Notes under the pieces: model-generated
Databases searched by the model: none
Told to the model about the DNA's origin: nothing
What the model saw: the letters and a program-made list of their open reading frames with translations, nothing else
Shown here: positions 17,570-27,085 of the stretch, in pieces
How positions within the stretch are numbered: the first letter of the stretch is position 1
Layout of the letters: each line of letters begins with the position of its first letter
Source of the DNA: Sphingobacterium psychroaquaticum
GTDB lineage: Bacteria > Bacteroidota > Bacteroidia > Sphingobacteriales > Sphingobacteriaceae
DNA: 64,000 nt
Direction: 5' to 3'
Assembly: GCF_900177625.1 (NCBI RefSeq)
Contig: NZ_FXAU01000001.1
Coordinates: forward strand, 62,001 to 126,000
Position numbers and translations under genes: made by a program

Positions 17570-18814
17570 ATGAAGAATATATATAATCACCTATTTTCGG
17601 TACTAGCAGCGGGGCTTCTATTTTCAAGCCTCTTCTTAGCCTCTTGTAATAAAACGAATTATGATTATGAGCAAAAGCCATATAAGGAGATCTTAAGTTT
17701 TAAAATTGCGACCGTATCACATGGAACAGATTCGCTGAATGCCGTTATCTCCGGAGACAGTATCAGCATCTATTGGGATCCTTCAGTACCCCTGCCTGCA
17801 ACAATCACGCCGACCATTCATGTAGCGAATGGTGCGACCGTACAGCCGGCATCGGGGGTAGCTGTACCTTTTTCCGATAAAACTATATACAACGTAACGG
17901 CAGAGGACGGCTCTGTCAAAGCTTTCCGTTTAAAACCGGTGTACAATCTACCTGTGCCGACAGTTTCGGAAATTAAGACCGTGAACAGGACTGTGGCCTG
18001 GGGGCATGCCTTACTGAATTCGTATCAAAGTTTACGTGCCCCGAATGTGACCGGGCATCATTTTTTCAGAGGAACGGATCAAACAACGGAAACGATTGAG
18101 ATGCAGCACCTCACCAGCGAAAAAGTTGTGTCATGGCCGTTAGAGACGTTTGTACCAAGACACATGATCAATATTATTGGTGAGTACTTCCTGTCTGCAC
18201 AACGCGACCCGAGTGATTTCCGGGTGTTTATAAAACGTCTGAGTGATGGCTTTGAGGTAGAGTGTGATATTGAATCGATTACTGAAAATAAAATCATAGC
18301 TGCCTTCCCGAAATATACATCCGAACAACAAAGCGGTGCACACCAGTTGATCATGAAGGTAAGTGGAAGGACATATGAGGGGGATAAAATTGATATTGGT
18401 CCGCCGCCTCCAGGATACCTTAAAGGTGATTTTAAGTTTGATCAAATGGGACAAAAACTAAATGTAGGCGACGAGATCACACTAAACTTTACGAATATAC
18501 ATGATAATTATGATGGCAAGATCGTAGCGCTTTACCAACTCAAAAATATTACTTCTGTAGAGTATGTCTTCCACCGTACAGGGTCCACGGCGACATCTTA
18601 TCTTAATATACAAGCCAAAGACTTAACGATTACTGAGAACCAAGTGAAGCATAAGGTTATTGCGGCGTTACTGCAGGCTCAAGGGGTTCAATTGAAGACA
18701 ATTTCTTTTGTGTATGCCTACAAAGATCAACGCGTAACAACAGGCTATGCCGTTGCTAAAAAGGTGTTTGCAATGCCGATAGGTACCTACATTACCAGAG
18801 CGGATGTGAATTAA
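17570..18814 (+). CDS. Lipoprotein with DUF5018-like N-terminal domain, paralogue of the preceding gene
   Basis: This 414-residue lipoprotein has the signal LLFSSLFLASCNKTN. The N-terminal domain repeats the pattern of the gene before it: KEILSFKIATVS, SISIYWDPSVPLPATITPTI, VANGATVQPASG, and TIYNVTAEDGSVKAFRLKP. The C-terminal half again reads as beta-sandwich strands (GQKLNVGDEITLNFTNI). It starts 20 bases after its paralogue and 25 bases before a large HmuY-like gene, so it belongs to the same transcript. It has no visible enzyme motif. A role in holding heme carriers at the surface is an inference from position only. Confidence 0.65.
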   Translation: MKNIYNHLFSVLAAGLLFSSLFLASCNKTNYDYEQKPYKEILSFKIATVSHGTDSLNAVISGDSISIYWDPSVPLPATITPTIHVANGATVQPASGVAVPFSDKTIYNVTAEDGSVKAFRLKPVYNLPVPTVSEIKTVNRTVAWGHALLNSYQSLRAPNVTGHHFFRGTDQTTETIEMQHLTSEKVVSWPLETFVPRHMINIIGEYFLSAQRDPSDFRVFIKRLSDGFEVECDIESITENKIIAAFPKYTSEQQSGAHQLIMKVSGRTYEGDKIDIGPPPPGYLKGDFKFDQMGQKLNVGDEITLNFTNIHDNYDGKIVALYQLKNITSVEYVFHRTGSTATSYLNIQAKDLTITENQVKHKVIAALLQAQGVQLKTISFVYAYKDQRVTTGYAVAKKVFAMPIGTYITRADVN

Positions 18815-18839
18815 CGTATTGTGCCTTAGGTAAAGATCC

Positions 18840-20102
18840 ATGAAAATTAAACGTAAAATAGTATATATAACCCCCAAGCTTCTTGGGGCTGTCATAACGT
18901 TGCTGGTGCTTGTCTCTTGCTATAAGTTGGAAGATCTAACGCCTAATTTTGAAGATGCCAGCAGTACCGTTGTCTATGACCTCCCTGGAGATACCCTAGC
19001 AACGGATGGGTGGGAAGAACGTTTTGAAACGGGCGACCTTTACCTTCGACAACGTTATTATAACGCGCGATGGACGGATTCCATCCGCTTTGTCTCCCAG
19101 ACCAATGAGGTGATCAACGCCGCTGAAGGGGCGGATGTAAATCCTGTTGGCAAAACGCCGGATGAATGGAAAGCCGAAGTATTGGTGCGCGAACGCGCTA
19201 TCCGTTGGTTGAAAGAAGCCATTTCACATCCCGCAACAGTTTCCGATAACGAGGCTTATTTGAATACCTCAAATAAGCGCCGCTATATCCGACGGAATAA
19301 CAGTTGGTACCAAATGGATATTATACCCAAAAGCAGTGCGGATAACGCCGAAAATATAACGATCAACTGGCGGGGATTCTTGAGTACACCCCCCAACAAC
19401 CCAAGCAAAGGGTGGGCTTATCGTGATAATGAAAATTTCAGGGTCTACCTGTATAATGGTACGGCGTGGGAGCTCATGACCAGCAATGCCAACTACAATG
19501 AAAACAAAGATTTTGTTCAGGTACAATACAGTAAAAGCGGTAAAGAAGCGGGGAAGTATAGTATGTTTCTATATCGTTTTAAGGACGGTTGGCAACATTT
19601 TATCCGGGATGCTGCCGATTCAATACGCTACCTCAAAACAGCAGACTGGGACCTTGCTTTTACCGGAGAGATGAACAGTACGATCTTTCTCAATAATGGT
19701 CGAAACAAGATCGGTCCCAGCACGGGTAGTCCTATAACAAAGTCTTCCTTGATCATGTACGAGTATGGGTATGATTTTATGGACGAGGCACCAGAGGATG
19801 AGTTTTTCGATAGTAGACCGGCTGATAACTTGTTGATTAGCTATGCCTCACAATATGGACCTGGCGTAAACTCCTGGTATGAGTACGGCAGTACCTTTAT
19901 TGCTAAACCTTTCCCCTACAAGGCGTATTACTTGCGTTTGGAGCAACCGGATGGCAGTTATCTCTACGGGAAACTGCAGCTGATCAGTATGTACAAAGGA
20001 GCACCAGAAGTATTAACAGATGCAAATTGGCCCAGTCCTTTTATGACCTTTCGTTTTTTTATCCAGAAGGATGGCAGCAGAAACCTAAAGACAAAAAAAT
20101 AG
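18840..20102 (+). CDS. Large HmuY-like lipoprotein with extra N-terminal region
   Basis: This 420-residue predicted lipoprotein has the lipobox-like LLVLVSCYKLED. The start of the mature protein (SSTVVYDLPGDT) repeats that of the first HmuY gene. An insert of roughly 200 residues (RWTDSIRFVSQTNEVI through INWRGFLSTPP) then precedes a complete HmuY-like core: ADWDLAFTGEMNSTIFLNNG, MYEYGYDFMDEAPEDEFFD, LYGKLQLISMYKG, and FMTFRFFIQKDGSRNLKTK. The last stretch is nearly the same as in the first HmuY, so the two are clear paralogues. The insert has no recognised fold. It precedes the receptor genes by 53 bases and may be the direct heme donor to one of them. Confidence 0.8.
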   Translation: MKIKRKIVYITPKLLGAVITLLVLVSCYKLEDLTPNFEDASSTVVYDLPGDTLATDGWEERFETGDLYLRQRYYNARWTDSIRFVSQTNEVINAAEGADVNPVGKTPDEWKAEVLVRERAIRWLKEAISHPATVSDNEAYLNTSNKRRYIRRNNSWYQMDIIPKSSADNAENITINWRGFLSTPPNNPSKGWAYRDNENFRVYLYNGTAWELMTSNANYNENKDFVQVQYSKSGKEAGKYSMFLYRFKDGWQHFIRDAADSIRYLKTADWDLAFTGEMNSTIFLNNGRNKIGPSTGSPITKSSLIMYEYGYDFMDEAPEDEFFDSRPADNLLISYASQYGPGVNSWYEYGSTFIAKPFPYKAYYLRLEQPDGSYLYGKLQLISMYKGAPEVLTDANWPSPFMTFRFFIQKDGSRNLKTKK

Positions 20103-20155
20103 GCTGTTTCGCATCACATACTTAAGGACATACATTACATCACTACGACGATAAC

Positions 20156-22519
20156 ATGAAAATATATATAATACTTATAGTTTGTCTATTTTCTTTTAGC
20201 TACACTGGGCATGCGCAAACGTTTACGGTTCGCGGTAAAGTGACAGATACCGATGGTGCGAAAATTCCCGCTGCTACTATCCGGATTTTAGAAAATGGAA
20301 AAAGTACTAAAACGGATAGCCTGGGTCACTTTTCTCTGGTAATAAATAAGTCGGCCATACAGGCCGAAATTTCAGCGGTGGGCTACAAACGATCCACTAT
20401 AAAGCTAACAGAAGGGATGGGAAACCGTACGATAATGCTGGAAAAAGATCAACAGCATATCGATCAGGTAACGGTGCAAGGAAGACATATCAATGCAAAC
20501 ACAGAGACATTAGTCAAGATCGAAAATTCCATTATGCCGGTTACGGTAATTGATCGCCGTACGATTGAACTGATGGGAAGCCGTCGCTTGGATGAGATTG
20601 TGAAGGAACAGACGGGGATTGCGATTGTAAACGACATCGGAGCAGGAGCGCGTGCGGTCGGGGTCCAGATGCAGGGATTTGGCAGTGAGTATGTCATGAT
20701 TCTTATCGATGGACAGCCTATCGTGGGGCGTAACAATGGAAATTTTGACCTGTCCCGGATTAGTGTCAGCAATATTGAGCGTATCGAGATCACCAAAGGT
20801 GCGGCGTCCAATATTTATGGCGGGGATGCGCTGGGAGGGACCATCAATATCATTACACGACAAACGGTGCTACAGCCGCAAGCAGTAGCCTCTGCGATGT
20901 ATGGTAGCAATGAAACCGTAGATGTTTCCTTTGATGGCGAAACACCACTGCTAAAGAAGAAAGCAACGTTATCCATGGGAGCGAATTATTACCACACAGG
21001 AGGTTTTAATACTTCGCAGGGTCTGATTACAGGCAGCACATTGCCACCGTATGACAATTACGCCGCACATGGACGTTTCCGTTATAAGTTCAATGATAAT
21101 AACGCTTTTTCCGTTAGTGCACGCTACGGCATGCGACGGAGTTTTATGAATAAGGCATTTATGGGAACCAACTATCAAACAGAAGATGTCTTGGATGAGA
21201 AAGATCTCAACCTGATGGCTAATTTTGACCATCGGTTCAATGCACGTTGGCGTAGCATGACACGCTATTATTACACGCGTTTTGATGTGGATATGTTTGT
21301 TGCTTTATCACAAGGAGATAGTTTGAATCAAACTAATTTCGGGCAGGATTTACATCGGTTGGAGCAACAAATAGCCTATTCCATTCCTAATAAATTGGAT
21401 GTTATTACTGGAGTCGGGGGAACAATCGAGCGTATCGATCAGAATATTCTGACGACCAATAATGAAATTAAATCTTACTTTGCCTACTCGCAAGCCAACT
21501 GGAAGGCCTTGCCACGGCTGGATATTACTTTTGGTCTTCGTTACGATAACATTGCGAAGTATGGTTGGCGCCTGGATCCCAGTGCGGCACTGCAATACCG
21601 TATTCTCCCTAACTTATCTGCTAAGATGGCCTATAGCACGGCTTTTAAAGCACCGGATATGAAAAAGCTGTATCAAGTGTCCTACGATCCCGGAATAAAC
21701 AGCATGCTTCTTGGCACCGCCAGCATGCGTGATGTCATCAACCAACTGCGTGAAAGCGGGCAGGTGAGCCAGTACGAGCTGGAGCCAATTTACGATGAGA
21801 TCAAGGGGCTGGCGCTAAATGCGGAGATGAGTAAGTCTTATAACTTGAGTCTGATATGGGAAAATACTAACCGAAAGTTCCGAGCGGAAGCCAGTGTTTT
21901 CTATCATGATATTAAAAACCAAATCAATCGTGTGTTGATTGGGATGGACATAACGGGTGGCTTGATTTATTCCTATCGGAATAATCCTGAAGCCTACTAC
22001 CAGGGCGCAGACTTTTCGTTTTCCTATAAACTATGGAACAATCTGCACCTTAGTGGAGGGTACCAATTCCTTATCGCGAAAGACAGAAGTATTGCCAAAG
22101 AGATTGGTGAAGGTGGAAAATATAACACCCCATTGTTTGATCCGCAGGGTGGTTCTGTAAATTATTTCCCTACTTCGAAAGATTATTGGGGTATAGAAAA
22201 TCGATCGAACCACATGTTTAATGCGCGTGTTTTTTATACCTATGAACCCGCACATATGACCTTTAATATACGAATGAATTATCGCGGTAAATATCCGTTT
22301 AGTGATCGAAATAATAATGGCTACTTGGATCGGTACGACACCTTTGTGCGGGGGCATTATCTTTTGAATGCAGGCGTGGAGAAAAAATTTCCGAAGCAAC
22401 GTTTGGCCGTTCGTGCGACGACAGAGAATATGTTGAATTTTGTGGACGCCAAAATGCCTTTTCAGCCAGGGAGAGTTTACTTTATGGGACTAACGTATCA
22501 ATTGTACAGCGATAAATAA
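20156..22519 (+). CDS. TonB-dependent heme receptor, HmuR-like (first of tandem pair)
   Basis: This 787-residue outer-membrane receptor has a signal peptide (ILIVCLFSFSYTGHAQ), a carboxypeptidase-regulatory-like domain (about 22-105, FTVRGKVTDTDGAKIPAATI), and a plug (about 125-235). The plug carries SRRLDEIVKEQTGIAIVNDI, FGSEYVMILIDGQPIVGRN and IYGGDALGGTINIITRQ. A beta barrel follows, including the C-terminal NMRMNYRGKYPF-type region and a final TYQLYSDK. It would take heme from HmuY-type lipoproteins and import it with TonB energy. The next gene is a close paralogue only 8 bases away. Which tetrapyrrole or hemoprotein each prefers cannot be read from sequence. Confidence 0.88.
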   Translation: MKIYIILIVCLFSFSYTGHAQTFTVRGKVTDTDGAKIPAATIRILENGKSTKTDSLGHFSLVINKSAIQAEISAVGYKRSTIKLTEGMGNRTIMLEKDQQHIDQVTVQGRHINANTETLVKIENSIMPVTVIDRRTIELMGSRRLDEIVKEQTGIAIVNDIGAGARAVGVQMQGFGSEYVMILIDGQPIVGRNNGNFDLSRISVSNIERIEITKGAASNIYGGDALGGTINIITRQTVLQPQAVASAMYGSNETVDVSFDGETPLLKKKATLSMGANYYHTGGFNTSQGLITGSTLPPYDNYAAHGRFRYKFNDNNAFSVSARYGMRRSFMNKAFMGTNYQTEDVLDEKDLNLMANFDHRFNARWRSMTRYYYTRFDVDMFVALSQGDSLNQTNFGQDLHRLEQQIAYSIPNKLDVITGVGGTIERIDQNILTTNNEIKSYFAYSQANWKALPRLDITFGLRYDNIAKYGWRLDPSAALQYRILPNLSAKMAYSTAFKAPDMKKLYQVSYDPGINSMLLGTASMRDVINQLRESGQVSQYELEPIYDEIKGLALNAEMSKSYNLSLIWENTNRKFRAEASVFYHDIKNQINRVLIGMDITGGLIYSYRNNPEAYYQGADFSFSYKLWNNLHLSGGYQFLIAKDRSIAKEIGEGGKYNTPLFDPQGGSVNYFPTSKDYWGIENRSNHMFNARVFYTYEPAHMTFNIRMNYRGKYPFSDRNNNGYLDRYDTFVRGHYLLNAGVEKKFPKQRLAVRATTENMLNFVDAKMPFQPGRVYFMGLTYQLYSDK

Positions 22520-22527
22520 GCTTTACG

Positions 22528-24894
22528 ATGATGGTACGATTGCTCGCAACGGTTTGTTTATTCGCTCTATGGTTCCCCGTTTCAGGACAAACGGGAAGTT
22601 TGAAAGGGAAGGTGGCAACACGTACTGGACATGCAGTGCCGGGAGCCACAGTGACCCTGGCGCCGGATAACCACCGTATTGAAACGGATGCGAATGGCTT
22701 GTTTGTGTTCCCGAACTTGTATGCCGGTACTTACTATATGTTAGTGACGCAGGCGGGTTTCTTAGATGCCTCTGATACGGTGGCCGTTCATTTGGGGAAA
22801 CAGACGTTCAAAGAGGTTGTGCTGTCGGAGCGAGCCCGCGATATTGCGGAGATTCAGGTGACCCAAACGGTGATAGAGCGAGAGTCTCCCGATCAATTGC
22901 TTCGTCTCTCCCGGTCTGCCATGCCCATGCATGTTATAACGCGGCAGACCATCGAACAGATGGGCAGCCGGCGGCTGGATGAAATACTCAAAGAACAAAC
23001 AGGGATTGCGATCGTAAGCAATGTTTCTGGGGGCAGTCGCTCCGTAGGGGTGCAGCTGCAAGGCTTCGGTAGTGAATATGTGATGGTCTTGATTGATGGG
23101 CAGCCGATGGTTGGTCGTAATAATGGTAATTTTGATCTATCGCGTATTTCGGTTAGCAACATTGAACGAATAGAGATTATCAAAGGAGCGTCTTCCTGTT
23201 TATTTGGAAGTGATGCCCTAGGCGGAGCCATTAATATCATTACGCGCTACGGCGCAGTTGTCCCGCAATCGCAGTTGTCTTTTCGGTATGGAAGCCTGAG
23301 CATGGTCGATGCAACCGTGGATGCGGAAGCTCCTTTTATGCATCAGCGGGGGGCGGTCAACGTGAGTGCCAACTATTACCGTACCGACGGTTTTAGTACG
23401 ACGCCATACCTGCAGTCCGGCCAATCAAGTCCGCCGTACAGTAACTTGGATCTACAGTCGAGGGTACGCTATCAAGTGAAGAAAAACACGACTATAGGGG
23501 CTATTTTTAGATACGGTATACGAAGCTCCGATATGTCGAAAAACTGGGACAATACCTGGCAAAATCGGGATATTCAAGAGGAAAGAGATCTTAACTTCTC
23601 CCTTACGTTAAACCACCAGTTTAGATCGGGCATTCAAAGTGTCAGTCGCTACTATTTATCTCACTATAACGTAGATCAGGTAAATCGCTGGGAGGGACAG
23701 ACGGCTAACAATGCCACCTTAAAATTTACGCAGCAAGTACACCGGTATGAACAGCAATTCTCCAAGGCGTATCGCAGTGGCTTGAATGTAACGGGAGGCT
23801 TCGGCGGAAGTTTAGAAACAATGCGTGATCAAGCCATAGGTGCTATACCGAATCTGACTACATTATTTGGTTATGTGCAGGGCGATAAGCGTTTTCTAGA
23901 GAAGTTGGACGTGCGCGGTGGTATCCGCTACGATCGTACCAGTTCCTATGGAGGGCGTATAAATCCGAGTTTTGGCCTACAGTATTACCTCCATGATAAA
24001 CTGTCATGGAAAGCAGGGGTGGGGGCCGGCTTAAAGGCACCAGACTATCGGATGCGTTATTTGGTGTTTTATAATCCAGCAGCCAATTATCTGGTTGTTG
24101 GTAATGAACGTCTGCAGGAAACATTAGACCAAATGCAGGCGGCAGGAGAGCTAAGTGAGGTATTTCCTATTGTTGACCAGATAAACAAAAGCTTAAGCTT
24201 GAAACCTGAAAAAAGTACCTCTTACAACATTGGTACACAATGGAAACCACAGGCAAATCTTACGATTGAAGCGGGTGTTTTTTATCATGATCTACGCCAT
24301 CAGATTGATCCAATACCTGTTGCTACGGGTACCCATATTGGACAGATATATACCTATCAAAACCTGCCAAAATCAACGAATAAAGGGGTGGAAATGAATT
24401 TGCAATGGCAGCCGTGGAATGCGCTGCAGATCCATGTAGGCTATCAGTATCTTATCGCGAAGGACCGCAGTGTCCAAGATAGCATCCGTGTCGGGAACTG
24501 GCCATACAACCAGAATCTCCATAACCCGAAGACCGGCGTATCTGTTGCACCTACAGTGAACGATTATTGGGGAATTGTGAATCGTTCCCGACATATGTTG
24601 AATGCACGCTTCTTCTACCGGTATCAACCGTGGAATGCCAGCGCTTCTCTGCGTATAAATTACCGCGGTAAATATCCTTTTGCAGATTATAATAACAACC
24701 AGTTTATTGATCGGTACGACACATTTGTGCCGCATCACCTTCTGCTAAATGCTTATATAGAAAAACGTTTCCTGAAAGATCGCGTAACCCTAAGTTTTAC
24801 GGTTGATAATATTTTAGACTTTAAACATCTGCTGATGCCGGGGCAACCGGGACGCGTAGTGATCGGCGGGGTCAGTTACCGTATACAACGGTAA
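22528..24894 (+). CDS. TonB-dependent heme receptor, HmuR-like (second of tandem pair)
   Basis: This 788-residue paralogue of the receptor just upstream has the same order of parts. It has a short signal peptide (ATVCLFALWFPVSGQ), a carboxypeptidase-regulatory-like domain (SLKGKVATRTGHAVPGATVT), and a plug with SRRLDEILKEQTGIAIVSN, FGSEYVMVLIDGQPMVGRN and LFGSDALGGAINIITRY. The barrel contains NYRGKYPFADYNNNQFIDRY. The plug regions of the two receptors are nearly identical while the outer barrel segments differ, as expected for duplication followed by change of ligand or partner. It is the last gene of the heme series and is followed by an intrinsic terminator. Confidence 0.88.
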   Translation: MMVRLLATVCLFALWFPVSGQTGSLKGKVATRTGHAVPGATVTLAPDNHRIETDANGLFVFPNLYAGTYYMLVTQAGFLDASDTVAVHLGKQTFKEVVLSERARDIAEIQVTQTVIERESPDQLLRLSRSAMPMHVITRQTIEQMGSRRLDEILKEQTGIAIVSNVSGGSRSVGVQLQGFGSEYVMVLIDGQPMVGRNNGNFDLSRISVSNIERIEIIKGASSCLFGSDALGGAINIITRYGAVVPQSQLSFRYGSLSMVDATVDAEAPFMHQRGAVNVSANYYRTDGFSTTPYLQSGQSSPPYSNLDLQSRVRYQVKKNTTIGAIFRYGIRSSDMSKNWDNTWQNRDIQEERDLNFSLTLNHQFRSGIQSVSRYYLSHYNVDQVNRWEGQTANNATLKFTQQVHRYEQQFSKAYRSGLNVTGGFGGSLETMRDQAIGAIPNLTTLFGYVQGDKRFLEKLDVRGGIRYDRTSSYGGRINPSFGLQYYLHDKLSWKAGVGAGLKAPDYRMRYLVFYNPAANYLVVGNERLQETLDQMQAAGELSEVFPIVDQINKSLSLKPEKSTSYNIGTQWKPQANLTIEAGVFYHDLRHQIDPIPVATGTHIGQIYTYQNLPKSTNKGVEMNLQWQPWNALQIHVGYQYLIAKDRSVQDSIRVGNWPYNQNLHNPKTGVSVAPTVNDYWGIVNRSRHMLNARFFYRYQPWNASASLRINYRGKYPFADYNNNQFIDRYDTFVPHHLLLNAYIEKRFLKDRVTLSFTVDNILDFKHLLMPGQPGRVVIGGVSYRIQR

Positions 24895-24902
24895 AAAGCA
24901 TA

Positions 24903-24934
24903 AAAAAACCTGAAGTTGGGAGCTTCAGGTTTTT
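24903..24934 (+). terminator. Intrinsic terminator closing the heme operon
   Basis: A 12-bp perfect stem, AAAAACCTGAAG pairing with CTTCAGGTTTTT around a short loop, ends in a T-run nine bases after the receptor stop codon. The A-tract on the left could make it work on both strands. The following 270 bases to 25204 show no gene. Confidence 0.9.
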
Positions 24935-25204
24935 CTACTAACCAATTATTAACCTAAATTATGAATTACTAGAATAACTGCAAATCCTGTTCCTTTATTG
25001 TATTTACAGCTTTTTTTAACAAAATATTAACGTTTTCGGGTCAAATCTGGCTCCTTGCAACACGAATGTGACAATGCCAAGCTCCTGCAGGCCTCTTGTC
25101 GAAAGGAATAGCGTTATGCATCCTGCCGTTGTAGCTTATTATAAACACCCAGCAGATACAAAATTTTCTTTTTTTTGCTAAATTGATCCGCAAGAAATTT
25201 AGCC

Positions 25205-26140
25205 ATGAACTATTACTTCGCCTTACAATACAGAATAGCGAAACGATCTATTGAAGAAGTAGGTGTCCCTTTTTGGGTCGGTATGCTCGTATTGATCGGG
25301 CTCTTGATCGCAGGGTACTTTATATGTCAGCGTTTTCCGGACTATGCGGACCTACTACTTCTATACACCGGAACATCCTTTTTATTGACACAGACCGGGA
25401 GCCAGCGGATAGACTTCCTAAAAACAACGTTTCCAGAAAAAAAGTTTAGGAAAGTACGCCTCTGCGAAAGTCTGTTATATATTCTTCCGCTCGTTATCTT
25501 GGCTGGATTGGTTGGGGCTTGGTTTGCTTTGGGGATTTTACCCATCGCTGCTTATCTGTTTGCGATGAATACCCTAACCTTTCAAACGCGGAGGAGTTTT
25601 CCCACGCCCTTCCGAAAATATCCCTTTGAATTTATCATCCTTTTTCGGAAGTTCTTCTGGTTGTTTGTTGCGCTGTATGGTTTGGGAGCCATCGGTATCT
25701 ATGTCGATAACTTCAATCTTTCCATCTTCGCAGCGGCAGTAATAATCCTCGTTGCGGTAGGGGATGCATATAGTGTAATTGAACCCGAGGAGATCTTATG
25801 GAGCAACAGTCGTTCACCAGATCGATTTCTCGGATATAAAATTGGTCGAGGAGCTATTCAACTTTCGGGATTGATTTTACCCTTGCTAACCCTGATGAGT
25901 TTTTTCTTCCGCGAACAGACGCCATGGATTGCATTATGCTGGATAATTGGTTGCCTGCTGTTAGCGCTTATGGTTGTTTTAAAATATAAGTCATACCCGA
26001 AACCCATAGGCTTGATAGAAGGGTTTTCTTTTGTCATTTGCATTTTTATTCCGATACTCGTTTTTGCCCTTTTTCCGTACTATTATTCCAAAGCAAAAAA
26101 AAATATTCAAATCGTTTATGATCGAAATACAACAGCTTAG
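25205..26140 (+). CDS. Multi-pass membrane protein, probable ABC transporter permease subunit
   Basis: This 311-residue integral membrane protein has about eight hydrophobic segments (for example VGMLVLIGLLIAGYFI near 28, LLYILPLVILAGLVGAWFA near 95, and IIGCLLLALMVVLKY near 255) and no recognised family signature. Its 3' end overlaps an ABC ATPase gene by 23 bases, which makes it the likely membrane partner of that ATPase, in the style of two-gene ABC-2-like exporters of Bacteroidota. Charged loops such as GSQRIDFLKTTFPEKKFRK lie between the second and third segments. The substrate is unknown. Confidence 0.65.
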   Translation: MNYYFALQYRIAKRSIEEVGVPFWVGMLVLIGLLIAGYFICQRFPDYADLLLLYTGTSFLLTQTGSQRIDFLKTTFPEKKFRKVRLCESLLYILPLVILAGLVGAWFALGILPIAAYLFAMNTLTFQTRRSFPTPFRKYPFEFIILFRKFFWLFVALYGLGAIGIYVDNFNLSIFAAAVIILVAVGDAYSVIEPEEILWSNSRSPDRFLGYKIGRGAIQLSGLILPLLTLMSFFFREQTPWIALCWIIGCLLLALMVVLKYKSYPKPIGLIEGFSFVICIFIPILVFALFPYYYSKAKKNIQIVYDRNTTA

Positions 26141-26798
26141 CAAAACATTTGGTGATACATCTATTCTTCGGCATATTTCTGCACGCTTTTTGGGCGGGAG
26201 AGCCTATGGCATTGTGGGGGCGAACGGAGCGGGTAAAAGTACGTTGTTTCGTTGCATCGCTGGGTTAGAGTCCCATCAGGGAGAGATCAGCAGTGCACAT
26301 ACGCCGCTTAAAGATCATTTAGGCTATTTGTTAGCAGAACAATACTTCCTCCCACGCATCACGGGCCAGGAATATCTAACACTGCTGGCCGAAGCGAGAG
26401 AAAAAAGGATAACAGATCTTTTGGATCGAAATATTTTCGACCTGCCGTTACATGCATACGTCAGCACCTATTCCACTGGGATGAAGAAAAAGCTTGCCAT
26501 TCTGGGGATTCTCTTACAGGACAATAACTATTTTATTCTGGATGAACCTTATAATGGGTTAGATCTGCAGAGCAGTATGATGCTTACTGAAATTATTACA
26601 CGTTTAAAAGCGATGGGAAAAACCATTCTCATTTCATCGCATATCTTTTCAACACTCACCGAAACCTGTGATGAAATGTTCTTATTACAAGATGGAACCT
26701 TCTTAAAACACATGGATCAGGCTGATTTTGGTCGCCTCGAAGAAGAGTTGAAGGAAAATTTATTAGCTAAAGATTTGGATAAGTTGTTCGGAAACTAG
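26118..26798 (+). CDS. ABC transporter ATP-binding protein
   Basis: This 226-residue ABC ATPase has Walker A GANGAGKS at 34-41, a degenerate signature YSTGMKKKLAI near 128, Walker B with D-loop YFILDEPYNGLD near 150, and the switch region ILISSHIFSTL. The STGMK form of the signature is typical of ABC-2-type exporters (CcmA/DrrA-like). The start at 26118 lies inside the end of the membrane protein gene, so the two are translationally coupled; an in-frame start 87 bases upstream only reads through hydrophobic codons of that gene. It supplies ATP-driven transport of an unknown substrate. Confidence 0.88.
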   Translation: MIEIQQLSKTFGDTSILRHISARFLGGRAYGIVGANGAGKSTLFRCIAGLESHQGEISSAHTPLKDHLGYLLAEQYFLPRITGQEYLTLLAEAREKRITDLLDRNIFDLPLHAYVSTYSTGMKKKLAILGILLQDNNYFILDEPYNGLDLQSSMMLTEIITRLKAMGKTILISSHIFSTLTETCDEMFLLQDGTFLKHMDQADFGRLEEELKENLLAKDLDKLFGN

Positions 26799-26893
26799 GT
26801 GGTTTCTGAAATTTTTACGGTTTTGTGCTTAGTTTTATTTATTTTTTTTGAATTTAGCCACGGCTATTGTAGTTTTTAAATGCTGTTTTAAAA

Positions 26894-26942
26894 TTTGTAG
26901 GGCACCGGTGCTACCGGTTGAACTAACTAATTAAACTACAAA
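26894..26942. other. Inverted-repeat region upstream of the second sigma gene
   Basis: TTTGTAG (26894-26900) and CTACAAA (26936-26942) form a perfect dyad that encloses a 10-bp palindrome GCACCGGTGC (26902-26911). It lies in the 287-bp gap before the sigma factor gene, where no coding region is visible. It could be a leader structure or a protein-binding site. Confidence 0.35.
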
Positions 26943-27085
26943 ACTAGTAGACTTTAATGCGAACTATTTTTATATTTGTCTGCCGGCAATCAACAAGGTA
27001 ATGATTTATGTTGCGGTAGGTAAACATCACACACTTGGTATGCGTCTATTCGAAGACCGGTGTGTCGCAAAAAGGAGGCAAGAGA

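Noticed and set aside
26800..26830. GAAAC...GTTTC after the ABC ATPase considered as a terminator.
   Set aside because: The stem is only five bases and the T-run is short and displaced. It could be chance in AT-rich sequence.
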